Assembly (NCBI GenBank): GCA_038529355.1
Contig: JBCBDU010000034.1
Coordinates: forward strand, 1-37,243
From: CALBPI01 sp038529355
GTDB taxonomy: Bacteria > Pseudomonadota > Gammaproteobacteria > Steroidobacterales > Woeseiaceae
Length of the DNA stretch: 37,243 nt
Reading direction: 5' to 3'
A program made the translations under genes and the position numbers. Positions 1-7,364 of the stretch are shown piece by piece (within the stretch, counting starts at the first letter, position 1; each line of letters opens with the position of its first letter). The notes below the pieces were generated by a model. It was not told where the DNA came from. It made no database searches and saw only the letters and a list, made by a program, of their open reading frames with translations.

Positions 1-167
1 GGTTCGGGATCATCCTCGTTGAGCCCCTGAACACGATTCGATTGGGCGGCTTTAAGCTGGGATTCTGGTTTGCACAACAAGGCTCCATCTATACCTTTGT
101 TGTCCTTATATTTTTCTATGCATGGCGCATGCGCAAACTGGATCGACAGTTTGCCGTTGAAGATTAG
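1..167 (+). CDS. DUF4212 small subunit of sodium/substrate symporter (3' end only)
   Basis: The open frame enters from the left edge (first full codon at 3) and ends with TAG at 165-167. The visible 54 residues contain one hydrophobic helix rich in F, V and I followed by the basic tail YAWRMRKLDRQF. This is the usual C-terminus of the DUF4212 family, small two-helix proteins encoded directly before VC_2705-type sodium:solute symporters. The next gene, 9 nt downstream on the same strand, is exactly such a symporter, so the two most likely form one two-component transporter in the inner membrane. The N-terminal helix lies outside the window. The substrate cannot be read from this fragment. Confidence 0.85.
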   Translation, partial: FGIILVEPLNTIRLGGFKLGFWFAQQGSIYTFVVLIFFYAWRMRKLDRQFAVED

Positions 168-176
168 GCGCGGCCA

Positions 177-1910
177 ATGACGAATCTTCAGCTACTGACT
201 TACATTGTCGTAGGCGCAACCTTTGCGCTGTATATCGGTATCGCAATCTGGGCACGTGCCGGTTCGACGAAAGAGTTTTACGTAGCCGGTGGCGGTATCC
301 ATCCGGTGGCGAACGGCATGGCCACCGCAGCAGACTGGATGAGCGCGGCATCGTTCATCTCGATGGCCGGCCTGATTGCATTCATGGGGTATGGCGGCTC
401 GGTATTCTTGATGGGCTGGACCGGCGGCTACGTGCTGCTAGCCATGTTGCTTGCGCCTTATCTGCGTAAATTCGGTAAATTCACGGTCCCGGAGTTTATT
501 GGCGAGCGTTACTACGGAAACGCAGCGCGCTTGGTCGCCGTCGTGTGCCTGATTCTGGCGTCAGTGACGTACGTGATCGGCCAAATGAAAGGCATCGGTG
601 TCGCGTTTTCCCGATTCCTCGAAGTCGACTACGAAATCGGCTTATCGATTGGCATGGCTATTGTGTTTTTCTACGCCGTATGGGGTGGTATGAAAGGCAT
701 TACCTATACGCAGATTGCTCAATATTGCGTGCTGATTTTTGCGTACACGATTCCAGCGATCTTCATATCGCTGAACCTGACTGGCATGCCGATACCTCAA
801 CTTGGTCTGGGCAGCACGATGGTGGGCACGGACACGTTCCTGCTCGACAAACTGGATTTGATCGTGCAAGACCTCGGGTTCGCCGAGTACACGACGTCGG
901 CTAGATTGAGCCAGACCAACATGTTTATGTATACGATGTCGCTGATGATTGGTACAGCCGGTCTGCCGCACGTCATCATCCGTTTTTTCACCGTGCCCAA
1001 GGTGACCGACGCACGAGTGTCAGCAGGCTGGGCTTTGGTGTTCATCGCGATTTTGTACACCACGGCACCTTCCGTGGCAGCGATGGCGAGATTGAATTTG
1101 ATGAGCACGCTGGAGCCGGCTCCGGGTGAGTATCTAAAGTATGACGAACGCCCCGATTGGGTTGTGAACTGGGAAAAAACCGGCTTGTTGCAGTTTGATG
1201 ATCGAGATGGTGACGGGCGTATTCGTTACAGCGCAGACGCGGCCGTCAATGAGGTCACTAAGGTGGACAACGACATCATGGTGCTTGCCAATCCCGAGAT
1301 TGCACAATTGCCAAACTGGGTAATCGCCTTGGTGGCTGCCGGCGGTTTGGCGGCTGCGCTGTCGACGGCAGCAGGGTTGCTGCTGGCGATCTCCTCGGCT
1401 ATTTCTCACGACGTGCTCAAGAGCGTCTTCAAGCCGGATATCACTGAGCAACAGGAATTGATGGCGAGCCGGTTCGCAATGGCCGGCGCGATTATGTTGG
1501 CAGGCTATCTGGGCTTTAATCCGCCAGACTTTGCCGCGGGCACCGTTGCGCTGGCGTTTGGTCTGGCGGCGGCTTCAATGTTCCCGGCTTTAATGATGGG
1601 TATATTTTCGAAACGGATGAACAAGCAAGGTGCGATTGCAGGCATGGTGGCCGGACTGAGTGTGACGCTGTTGTATGTCTTCCAGCACAAAGGCGTCATG
1701 TTTGTTGCGGACACAGCGTTTCTCGGCAGTTGGTCGCAAAACTGGTTCTTCGGCATTGAGCCGAACGCGTTTGGCGCCGTTGGTGCGCTGGTCAATTTCT
1801 CAGTCGCGACCGCTGTGTGCAGGTTCACGCCGCCGCCTCCACAATCTGTCCTGGAGCTGATCGAAACGATTCGGGTACCCGGTGGAGTTTCTGCGCCGAC
1901 CGGTCACTGA
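177..1910 (+). CDS. Sodium:solute symporter, VC_2705 subfamily (large subunit)
   Basis: A 577-residue inner-membrane protein of the SSS (solute:sodium symporter) family, related to ActP-like acetate carriers. About a dozen hydrophobic helices are visible from residue 5 to 560. Typical family stretches are AAALSTAAGLLLAISSAISHD (residues about 391-411) and the early GGGIHPVANGMATAADWMSAASF region, in which small residues line the sodium path. An insert at residues 342-353 reads DRDGDGRIRYSA, an EF-hand-like acidic loop between helices; I recall similar inserts in VC_2705 members. ATG at 177 follows the DUF4212 stop by 9 nt, so the pair is co-transcribed. The substrate is probably a small organic acid by family, but nothing here fixes it. 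It is not obviously part of the purine locus. Confidence 0.9.
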   Translation: MTNLQLLTYIVVGATFALYIGIAIWARAGSTKEFYVAGGGIHPVANGMATAADWMSAASFISMAGLIAFMGYGGSVFLMGWTGGYVLLAMLLAPYLRKFGKFTVPEFIGERYYGNAARLVAVVCLILASVTYVIGQMKGIGVAFSRFLEVDYEIGLSIGMAIVFFYAVWGGMKGITYTQIAQYCVLIFAYTIPAIFISLNLTGMPIPQLGLGSTMVGTDTFLLDKLDLIVQDLGFAEYTTSARLSQTNMFMYTMSLMIGTAGLPHVIIRFFTVPKVTDARVSAGWALVFIAILYTTAPSVAAMARLNLMSTLEPAPGEYLKYDERPDWVVNWEKTGLLQFDDRDGDGRIRYSADAAVNEVTKVDNDIMVLANPEIAQLPNWVIALVAAGGLAAALSTAAGLLLAISSAISHDVLKSVFKPDITEQQELMASRFAMAGAIMLAGYLGFNPPDFAAGTVALAFGLAAASMFPALMMGIFSKRMNKQGAIAGMVAGLSVTLLYVFQHKGVMFVADTAFLGSWSQNWFFGIEPNAFGAVGALVNFSVATAVCRFTPPPPQSVLELIETIRVPGGVSAPTGH

Positions 1911-2215
1911 ACAGACGCTCACACAGCGCTCAACACGGTGAACTCCGCCCGATCAGGCGTGAAGACTCGGGCGCCTGGTGGCTAGACGCACAAGGGTGCC
2001 GGCAAACGGTATCAATACATACCGATCAACGCTTGGCGGAAGCGCTCGGTATACCTACCGGTAGAAGCAAACTGTGATGAGTGTTTTGCAGGGTCGTTAC
2101 ACAAGCCGTGCCGGCTGTTGTCCGTGAAATGCTGACAGATGTGCTGGGCTAGCAACCGCGATGCGGTTTGGTTAGTCGATGCACGAGGCATGCGCCCGTA
2201 GCACTTTTTGCGGGC
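1911..2215. other. Intergenic stretch without a supported gene
   Basis: About 300 bases lie between the symporter stop and the terminator of the minus-strand PEP-CTERM gene. A short frame running through 1817-2077 overlaps the symporter C-terminus and has no recognisable domain. A weak 6-bp stem (2154-2159 with 2163-2168) followed by a few T residues could help end symporter transcription, but it is not convincing. No promoter, RNA gene or repeat was recognised. Confidence 0.5.
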
Positions 2216-2246
2216 AAAAAAAAACGGGAGCCGAAGCTCCCGTTTT
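2216..2246 (-). terminator. Rho-independent terminator of the minus-strand PEP-CTERM gene
   Basis: Read on the minus strand, a stem GGGAGC/GCTCCC closes on a TTCG tetraloop and is followed by nine T residues (the A run at 2216-2224). The A run also pairs with TTTT at 2243-2246, so weak plus-strand termination is possible. It lies about 20 nt beyond the stop at 2268. Confidence 0.9.
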
Positions 2247-2267
2247 GCTTACGCTAGCTGGTGCGTA

Positions 2268-2789
2268 TCAGACGCGACGGCGGCGGCGTGCGCCCATCGC
2301 CAGCAGTCCCAGACCCAGCAGCGCCAACGCGCCTGGTGCCGGTACTGCATGGATGTCAGCCCACAAGGTAGACTCTTTCCACCAGAAATCATTGCCGTGC
2401 CAGCCTTCAGCGGCGGTGATAGTTACGGCAAGTACGCCCGTGCTGTTAAGCTCGTCCAGGCCGGTCTGCAACCAGACAATGTCGAAACCAAATACGTGGG
2501 TCCCGTCAACTTCGTACGTCTCAGAAATACCGTCAGCGGTGATGTTGGCGATGTCATAAGAGCGATCGCCCCACAGCCAGCCGTCAGAGAAGCTCAGCTC
2601 CAACCATGCGTTGCTGACTTGGTTCAGGTTAGGGACGCCGTACGCTGACAAATCGTGGTAGACCGTGTAAGACTCGCCTTCCGTCAGAAAAACGTAGGGA
2701 TCGTTTGAGTGCGATACCCAGGTTGCTGATGCCAGGCCTGGCAAAGCAATCAGGACTGACGCGGCGAAAGCTTTGATTAGATTTTTCAT
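2268..2789 (-). CDS. Short secreted PEP-CTERM protein
   Basis: A 173-residue protein with a Sec signal peptide (MKNLIKAFAASVLIALPGLASA, likely cut before TWVS) and a C-terminal sorting tail at residues 149-173. The tail is a VPAPGALALLG element, a hydrophobic helix, then GARRRRRV. This is the tripartite PEP-CTERM signal processed by an exosortase, so the mature protein should be exported and released or anchored outside the inner membrane. The body is rich in W, Y, D and S and has no catalytic motif I recognise. The RBS AAGGAA lies just upstream of ATG 2789. It has its own sigma-54-type promoter and its own terminator, so it is monocistronic. PEP-CTERM proteins are linked to exopolysaccharide and floc formation; the specific role is unknown. 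No exosortase gene is in the window. Confidence 0.88.
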   Translation of the reverse strand: MKNLIKAFAASVLIALPGLASATWVSHSNDPYVFLTEGESYTVYHDLSAYGVPNLNQVSNAWLELSFSDGWLWGDRSYDIANITADGISETYEVDGTHVFGFDIVWLQTGLDELNSTGVLAVTITAAEGWHGNDFWWKESTLWADIHAVPAPGALALLGLGLLAMGARRRRRV

Positions 2790-2834
2790 TCTACTTTCCT
2801 TAGTGCGCTATCAAAATGAAGATGCTTAGATATA

Positions 2835-2850
2835 AGCAACTTGCGTGCCA
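2835..2850 (-). promoter_or_regulatory. Sigma-54 (-24/-12) promoter of the PEP-CTERM gene at 2268-2789
   Basis: On the minus strand the sequence is TGGCACG, four bases, TTGCT: an exact match to the RpoN consensus TGGCACG-N4-TTGCW with GG and GC at the right spacing. There are 45 nt between its end and the ATG at 2789, giving an expected leader of about 35 nt. A 6-bp inverted repeat (TGCTTA / TAAGCA, 2823-2838) begins inside the -12 element. PEP-CTERM genes in other proteobacteria are reported to be under RpoN and the PrsK/PrsR two-component pair, which fits. Confidence 0.85.
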
Positions 2851-2932
2851 AAAAAATTTTAATTGGTTAATCAGCGATTTAGATTGGGCCGGATCGGCTG
2901 GCAGTGCTGATTTGTAAGGTTTTTCGACAGCG

Positions 2933-3718
2933 CTAGGGCGCTTGCGGTGATGTATCCAGCTCCAGATAGCGCTTGAGCTTGGCCGTCAGGAAATAGAACG
3001 GCAACGTATCGGCCAATGCGGCCAGCATCTTGAATACGTAATTGCTGGCCATCAGGCCTAACAAAACCGCCAGCGTCATTTCACCGGCAAGAAAGACCGC
3101 ACCGAAAGTGACCGAAATTACTGCAATTGAATCAACCAGTTGGCTGGTTAGCGTTGACACATTATTGCGCAGCCACAAGTGCTTTCCTTGCGTGCGCTTC
3201 TTTAACCAATGAAATACATGTACATCGCAATACTGCGCAGCAATATAGGCGACCATCGATGCCAACACAGCGCCGGATGTGGTGGCATAAATCAGATCGA
3301 ACATCGCAACGGTGCCGTCGAGTGATTCACCGTTTGGCAGACCGACCGGATTCGCCAGCTCGATTGCCTGCCATGGGGGCATCATTGCGGCGTTGGCTGG
3401 CGACGCCACATCGATCAGCATCAGCACAGCAAGGATGAACAAATTCAGACCGAGGCCGACGGTGACCATGAAATTGGCGCGCCGCTTGCCATAGAGCTCG
3501 CTGATCAGATCGGTACAGAGGAACGTGAGCGGGTAGGGCAGGACGCCGGCGGCTACTGTGAGCGGGCCAATCTCTATGCCGCCAATCGTAAATGCTTGAA
3601 CAAGCTGCACAAAATGCGATATGCCGATGATATTCAGCATGGTCATTGCACACAAAAATACGCCGGCCAGTACCAGGAATACGCGTTCGCGACGCTCCTC
3701 AAGCGGGGTTTGGATCAT
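2933..3718 (-). CDS. yhhQ: Queuosine precursor transporter, VUT family (YhhQ-like)
   Basis: A 261-residue inner-membrane protein with about six to seven hydrophobic helices. Family hallmarks are an early LNIIGISHF segment, TVAAGVLPYPLTFLCTD followed by LISELYGKRRA at about residues 52-80, and the later LTSQLVDSIAVISVTFG helix. VUT/YhhQ proteins carry preQ0/preQ1-type 7-deazapurine precursors of queuosine into the cell. It is somewhat longer than E. coli YhhQ (about 220 residues), having an extended loop around residues 105-135, as in many gammaproteobacterial members. The RBS upstream of ATG 3718 is weak. It stands alone between unrelated genes and is transcribed away from the DUF4124 gene. 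The exact substrate is inferred from the family. Confidence 0.82.
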   Translation of the reverse strand: MIQTPLEERRERVFLVLAGVFLCAMTMLNIIGISHFVQLVQAFTIGGIEIGPLTVAAGVLPYPLTFLCTDLISELYGKRRANFMVTVGLGLNLFILAVLMLIDVASPANAAMMPPWQAIELANPVGLPNGESLDGTVAMFDLIYATTSGAVLASMVAYIAAQYCDVHVFHWLKKRTQGKHLWLRNNVSTLTSQLVDSIAVISVTFGAVFLAGEMTLAVLLGLMASNYVFKMLAALADTLPFYFLTAKLKRYLELDTSPQAP

Positions 3719-3824
3719 GGTGATGGATGCCCAAAACGCCGTATTCTAAGCTAAGCGGGACTGGTCGACACAGAATAGGCGGCCTGTCACATTGATGTCC
3801 TGTTAGTTGCGGTAGGCTTGCGTT

Positions 3825-4313
3825 ATGAAGTTATTCGTCAAATTTCTGATTGTTGTCGTCTTGCTCGCGCTGGCAGGCCCATTTTTTCTGAAGGGGCCTG
3901 ATGGGCTGCCATTGTGGCGCTGGCAGGATGCTGTTGCGAAATTCAACCACTGGCGGTCCGGTGCGGTGTCCAACACCGTGGGTGTCGTGATTCCTGAGGC
4001 AGGATCGGTCAAGGTGTACCGCTGGCAAGACGAGGCGGGTCAATGGCACTTCAGCAATGAGCCGCCTGCCAATCAGAACGCTGACGTCTTGCTGATCAAT
4101 CCGGCAACCAATGTTGTGCAGGCGGCGAAGCCTCGCGAGCCGGAAGAAGAGGCGCCGGTTGAGGATCCCGCCGACGATATTCCGGAATCGGCGCATATAT
4201 CGCCGATCCTGCCACTGCCGGATCCCGAAACGACACAGCAGCTTTTGCAGGATGTGCGTGAGTTGCAAGATCTTGCCGAGCAGCGCAAGGCAGCCATGGA
4301 CAACATCCAATAG
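3825..4313 (+). CDS. DUF4124 domain protein, membrane-anchored
   Basis: A 162-residue protein with an N-terminal hydrophobic segment (residues 2-23, starting MKLFVKFLIVVVLL) acting as signal anchor or uncleaved signal. The DUF4124 core follows at about residues 62-92: VYRWQDEAGQWHFSNEPP, the family's tryptophan/aspartate/histidine pattern. The C-terminal third is acidic and proline-rich (EPEEEAPVEDPADD), then has a short Q/E-rich helix of coiled-coil character (residues 138-160). DUF4124 proteins are common periplasmic or membrane proteins in gammaproteobacteria with no established function. The start at 3825 has only a weak GTAGG-like RBS. No operon partner is visible; the next plus gene has its own promoter. 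Confidence 0.75.
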   Translation: MKLFVKFLIVVVLLALAGPFFLKGPDGLPLWRWQDAVAKFNHWRSGAVSNTVGVVIPEAGSVKVYRWQDEAGQWHFSNEPPANQNADVLLINPATNVVQAAKPREPEEEAPVEDPADDIPESAHISPILPLPDPETTQQLLQDVRELQDLAEQRKAAMDNIQ

Positions 4314-4429
4314 ATTGACGCCCATCAATTTAACGTAATGCGGTTACTGAGCCGTTTGGTTGTCGAAAAGTTTTACAAGAAGCGGTGTCACATGCGGTTT
4401 ACATACTGCAAATTTCATTTAACTCGTTG

Positions 4430-4450
4430 AAAACAATGGCTAATTGTTTT
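4430..4450. promoter_or_regulatory. Inverted repeat just upstream of the -24 element
   Basis: A perfect 8-bp inverted repeat, AAAACAAT (4430-4437) and ATTGTTTT (4443-4450), with 5-nt spacer GGCTA, abuts the sigma-54 promoter at 4452. It could bind an activator or bending protein, although sigma-54 activators usually bind further upstream. Its role is inferred from symmetry and position only. Confidence 0.4.
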
Positions 4451-4451
4451 G

Positions 4452-4467
4452 TGGCATGTGGTTTGCA
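4452..4467 (+). promoter_or_regulatory. Sigma-54 (-24/-12) promoter of the PEP-CTERM gene at 4512-5228
   Basis: TGGCATG, four bases, TTGCA: one mismatch (C to T) from TGGCACG-N4-TTGCW, with the essential GG and GC doublets at correct spacing. There are 44 nt between its end and ATG 4512, almost identical to the 45 nt at the other PEP-CTERM gene of this window. This parallel supports both the promoter call and the choice of start codon. Confidence 0.82.
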
Positions 4468-4497
4468 GACTTCTAACCGAGAAATTTAGAAGTCTGC
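4465..4497. repeat. 12-bp perfect inverted repeat overlapping the -12 element
   Basis: GCAGACTTCTAA (4465-4476) is mirrored perfectly by TTAGAAGTCTGC (4486-4497) across a 9-nt spacer. The left arm starts within the TTGCA of the -12 element. The expected transcription start lies near 4477, so the RNA would contain only the spacer and right arm. This favours a DNA operator over an RNA hairpin. Confidence 0.6.
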
Positions 4498-4511
4498 AAG
4501 GGACAATGACA

Positions 4512-5228
4512 ATGACAATTAACAAAACGATTAAAACGATCGCCGCAGTAGCTGCGCTGGCCGTTGGCGCTGGCGCCAACGCAGGCCCAGTTTACGAATA
4601 CGAGCGTGGTGCTGGTAACTTTGGCGGCGCTGGTGGCGAATACGGTTTTGATTCGATCTTCGCTCAGTACGACACGAACGATCAGTCGTTCACATGGGAA
4701 GTCGACTACGCGGCTGGCAACGCGCCACGCGAAGATGCTGGTAACGGCAGCGACGCCGCCACTGGCGGCTGGCTGGTAATTAACCCAGGTGGCAACCCGA
4801 AGCGTTCAGACAACGAGCTGGCGATCCTGTATTTCGACCGCAGCAGCAACTCTGTGTGGGCGTACGCCTACAACGGCCTGAACAGCTCGAACAGCTGGGA
4901 AACCACCGAGTTCCTGGGACACTTCGAAAATGCATACCAGACCGAGCGCGACGTTGCGACGCTGAGCATTAACGTTGCTGGCATTAACGCAGCCCTCGAA
5001 ACGGGCGTGCAGTTCGATACTACGATTGGCATCTGGTTCCACCCGGCGTTCGGCGGCACGAGCGCCAACATTGGTGAAAACGGCGAGCTGACAGGCTTCA
5101 GCTTCAAAGACGCTGTGTGGTATGACACGAACGGTGAAGATGCGGTGAACGTAGCAGCACCGGCGACGCTGGCATTGCTTGGCATGGGTCTGATGGGTCT
5201 GGGCGCACGTCGCCGCAAACTCGTCTGA
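4512..5228 (+). CDS. Secreted PEP-CTERM protein
   Basis: A 238-residue protein with signal peptide MTINKTIKTIAAVAALAVGAGANA and mature start near GPVYEYE. Its C-terminal sorting tail (residues 214-238) is VAAPATLALLG, a hydrophobic helix, then GARRRKLV, so this is an exosortase substrate. The body is rich in N, D, G, W and aromatic residues (for example WEVDYAAGN) and looks like a beta-rich secreted domain; no enzymatic motif is seen. I chose ATG 4512 because AAGGGA at 4498-4503 lies 8 nt before it. ATG 4506 is possible but leaves only 2 nt, and a TTG start at 4449 would lie inside the promoter. It is monocistronic, with a sigma-54 promoter upstream and a strong terminator downstream. The function is unknown. 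Confidence 0.87.
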   Translation: MTINKTIKTIAAVAALAVGAGANAGPVYEYERGAGNFGGAGGEYGFDSIFAQYDTNDQSFTWEVDYAAGNAPREDAGNGSDAATGGWLVINPGGNPKRSDNELAILYFDRSSNSVWAYAYNGLNSSNSWETTEFLGHFENAYQTERDVATLSINVAGINAALETGVQFDTTIGIWFHPAFGGTSANIGENGELTGFSFKDAVWYDTNGEDAVNVAAPATLALLGMGLMGLGARRRKLV

Positions 5229-5266
5229 TTCATTCAGCATGTGCGTAGGGCAGGTCACTGCCCAAC

Positions 5267-5296
5267 AAAAAGGTCGGCCTTGGGCCGGCCTTTTTT
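5267..5296 (+). terminator. Rho-independent terminator after the PEP-CTERM gene
   Basis: A 9-bp GC-rich stem (AGGTCGGCC with GGCCGGCCT, one G-T pair, loop TTG) is followed by TTTTTT. It lies about 40 nt after the stop at 5228. Confidence 0.92.
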
Positions 5297-5395
5297 GTGC
5301 CTGTCGCTGCCGTTCCGGAGGGCTCGTTCAGGCTGCGTGATGGCGCTATAGTGGCCGCAAGGAGTCGGTTGTCCAATTGACGGGAGCTAGATGTC

Positions 5396-5797
5396 ATGGG
5401 TGCATGGGGATTAGGAACCTTCGAGAACGACGACGCACTGGATTGGGTGTACGAACTTGAAGCGTCGACCGGTAGCGGTGTTCTGAACGCGTCGCTCGCG
5501 GCGGTCGACGGTGCTGACTATCTTGAGGCGCCTGAGGCGTGCGCGGCGCTGGCGGCTGCAGAGGTTGTGGCTGCGCTCATCGGTACGCCGTCGCAAGATT
5601 TGCCGGAAGAGGTCACTGGCTGGCTCGCAGCTAACCAGCAACAGCCAGACGCTGAGCTGATCACGATGGCTCATAGGGCAGTTTCTCGTATCAAGAGTAG
5701 CTCTGAGCTACAGGAGTTGTGGGAAGAGACAGACGAGTACGCAGCGTGGCAGCATGCAATGGACGAACTGTCGCTACGTCTTACCGCGTCCCGGTAA
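5396..5797 (+). CDS. DUF4259 domain protein
   Basis: A 133-residue soluble protein. The start MGAWGLGTFENDDALDWVYELE is the conserved N-terminus of DUF4259 (MGAWG...F.NDDALDW). The rest is helical, with an alanine-rich middle (residues 45-62) and a polar C-terminus, and lacks signal peptide and membrane segments, so it is cytoplasmic. The family has no established function; it is often a lone gene. RBS GGGAG (5382-5386) lies 9 nt before ATG 5396. A bidirectional terminator closes it against the convergent SPFH gene. The family is confidently recognised; the role is not known. Confidence 0.85.
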   Translation: MGAWGLGTFENDDALDWVYELEASTGSGVLNASLAAVDGADYLEAPEACAALAAAEVVAALIGTPSQDLPEEVTGWLAANQQQPDAELITMAHRAVSRIKSSSELQELWEETDEYAAWQHAMDELSLRLTASR

Positions 5798-5874
5798 ACC
5801 ATCGCGCTTGCGGGTTGTTGGCACGTTGACATGCATGCGATGTTCGAGCTGGCATGTTGAAGCAACAAACTAGC

Positions 5875-5914
5875 AAAAAAGAGCCCTGACCGGCGTCAGC
5901 CGATCAGGGCTTTT
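5875..5914. terminator. Bidirectional terminator between convergent genes
   Basis: GCCCTGA (5883-5889) pairs with TCAGGGC (5904-5910), and an inner CGGC/GCCG stem extends it around loop GTCA. Six A residues precede and TTTTCTT follows, giving T-rich tails on both strands. It serves the DUF4259 gene on plus and the SPFH gene on minus. Confidence 0.9.
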
Positions 5915-5941
5915 CTTGAACGGCCTGGTCAGGCCGACCGG

Positions 5942-6880
5942 TTACTGACTAGCCGCGTTGCTGCGGTTATTCTCGAACACAGCTGTCGCTGTGCTGATCA
6001 TCGACGTCATGTCAGACAGGTTGGCCGGCACGATCAGCGTGTTGCCTTCCTTCGCAAGGTTGCCGAACTTGTGCAGATAGTTTTCCGCAATCTTCAGCTG
6101 CACCGCTTTCTCGCCGCCGTCTTCGTTGATCGCGATACCGACCAGACGCAGACTCTCGGCTGTTGCCCGGGCAACTTCGCGCAGCGCTTCGGCTTCACCG
6201 CGCGCCTCGTTAATCTGCTGCGCTTGCGCCGCTTCTGACTCGAGTACGACGCGTTGCTTCTCGCCTTCGGCCTCGTTGATCTTCGCATCACGCTCACCTT
6301 CGGATTTCAAAACGGTGGCTCGCTTCTCACGTTCGGCGCGCATCTGTTTCTCCATCGCGCCCAGCACGTCATGTGGCGGGTTGATGTTCTTGATTTCGTA
6401 ACGCAACACTTTCACGCCCCATGGATCGGAGGCCTTGTCCAGCTCGTCGACGACGGACAGGTTGATGGCGTTACGCTCTTCGAACGTTTTGTCCAGGTCG
6501 ATCTTGCCGACCTCACTACGCAGCGTGGTTTGTGCCAGCTGGGTAATCGCGAAGACGAAATCGCCGATGCCGTAGGATGCACGCTCAGGATTAGTGACCT
6601 GCAGATACAACACGCCGTCGACGCCGACCTGCACGTTGTCTTTCGTGATACAAATCTGCTCCGGGATATCCATTGCGTGTTCTTTCAGCGAGTGCTTGTA
6701 GGCAATGCGCTCGATAAACGGCACGAGAATATGGAATCCGGCCGGCAGCGTGCGTGAATATTTGCCCAGGCTTTCGATGACGTAGGCCTGTTGCTGCGGC
6801 ACGATTTTGGCTGTCTTGGACAGGATAATGATGACCAGTATCCCGAGAACAGCAGCGACGAAGAGAAATTCCTGACTCAT
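5942..6880 (-). CDS. SPFH/Band-7 membrane protein, paraslipin/QmcA type
   Basis: A 312-residue stomatin/prohibitin-like protein. One N-terminal membrane helix (residues 4-25) is followed by a TAKIVPQQQAYVIESLGKY segment, the start of the Band-7 domain typical of slipin-2/QmcA proteins. The Band-7 domain runs to about residue 175, including PEQICITKDNVQVGVDGVLY and NINPPHDVLGAMEKQM. A long charged coiled coil then follows (residues about 175-265, rich in E, R, A and Q), and a C-terminal TLIVPANLSDM motif. Such proteins form oligomeric membrane scaffolds tied to membrane quality control. The frame is open further upstream, but MSQEF at 6880 has RBS GGAG and is the family start. The NfeD partner lies 52 nt upstream on the same strand, the classic SPFH/NfeD pair. 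Confidence 0.92.
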   Translation of the reverse strand: MSQEFLFVAAVLGILVIIILSKTAKIVPQQQAYVIESLGKYSRTLPAGFHILVPFIERIAYKHSLKEHAMDIPEQICITKDNVQVGVDGVLYLQVTNPERASYGIGDFVFAITQLAQTTLRSEVGKIDLDKTFEERNAINLSVVDELDKASDPWGVKVLRYEIKNINPPHDVLGAMEKQMRAEREKRATVLKSEGERDAKINEAEGEKQRVVLESEAAQAQQINEARGEAEALREVARATAESLRLVGIAINEDGGEKAVQLKIAENYLHKFGNLAKEGNTLIVPANLSDMTSMISTATAVFENNRSNAASQ

Positions 6881-6932
6881 TGAGTGCTCCTTATTGTGAT
6901 TCGAATATTCTGTTTGTGACTCAGCGCGGCGC

Positions 6933-7364
6933 TTACAGCGACGAAATCTCGAGCCGCGAGCCTGAGGCTTTAGTGATGATCGCCTGATCCCCTGCCGTGA
7001 GCGGTGCGTTGCCAACGTTGACAGCATCCCAGCGAGAGCCGCGAAACTCGACGCGCGTCTGTCCGCCCGCACCGACGTCTTCGGTGACCACGACGTGGCG
7101 ACCGTCGACCTGGTCTTCGAAGCCGATGGGGCTGCCGCGCAGCTTCAGGTAGACCTTGCGTCGGAAAAACACCATCGATATCGCGGCCAGCGCACTGAAA
7201 ATCATCCACTGCGCTGCAACAGGCAGGCCGATACCTACCAGGCCAATAGTGCCAGTCAGAATAGCCGCGACCCCGAGAAATACCAGATAAAAGGCTGCGT
7301 CAACGAGCAGCATTTCTGCACACATCAACAACAAACCAACGACTAACCATGCCCACCAGACCAT
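6933..7364 (-). CDS. NfeD family protein, short (OB-fold) type
   Basis: A 143-residue inner-membrane protein with two to three N-terminal helices (residues 3-66) and a small C-terminal beta-barrel domain. The latter carries DGRHVVVTEDVGAGGQTRVEF and RWDAVN, the OB-fold pattern of NfeD C-termini. It lacks the ClpP-like protease domain of long NfeD proteins. It precedes the SPFH gene in the same operon, and NfeD proteins usually work with SPFH partners in membrane microdomains. RBS GGAGAA precedes ATG 7364. Transcription probably starts in the 7365-7689 region. Confidence 0.9.
   Translation of the reverse strand: MVWWAWLVVGLLLMCAEMLLVDAAFYLVFLGVAAILTGTIGLVGIGLPVAAQWMIFSALAAISMVFFRRKVYLKLRGSPIGFEDQVDGRHVVVTEDVGAGGQTRVEFRGSRWDAVNVGNAPLTAGDQAIITKASGSRLEISSL

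Noticed and set aside
1817..2077. 86-codon frame overlapping the symporter C-terminus
   Set aside because: No domain and it begins within a conserved gene; more likely chance.
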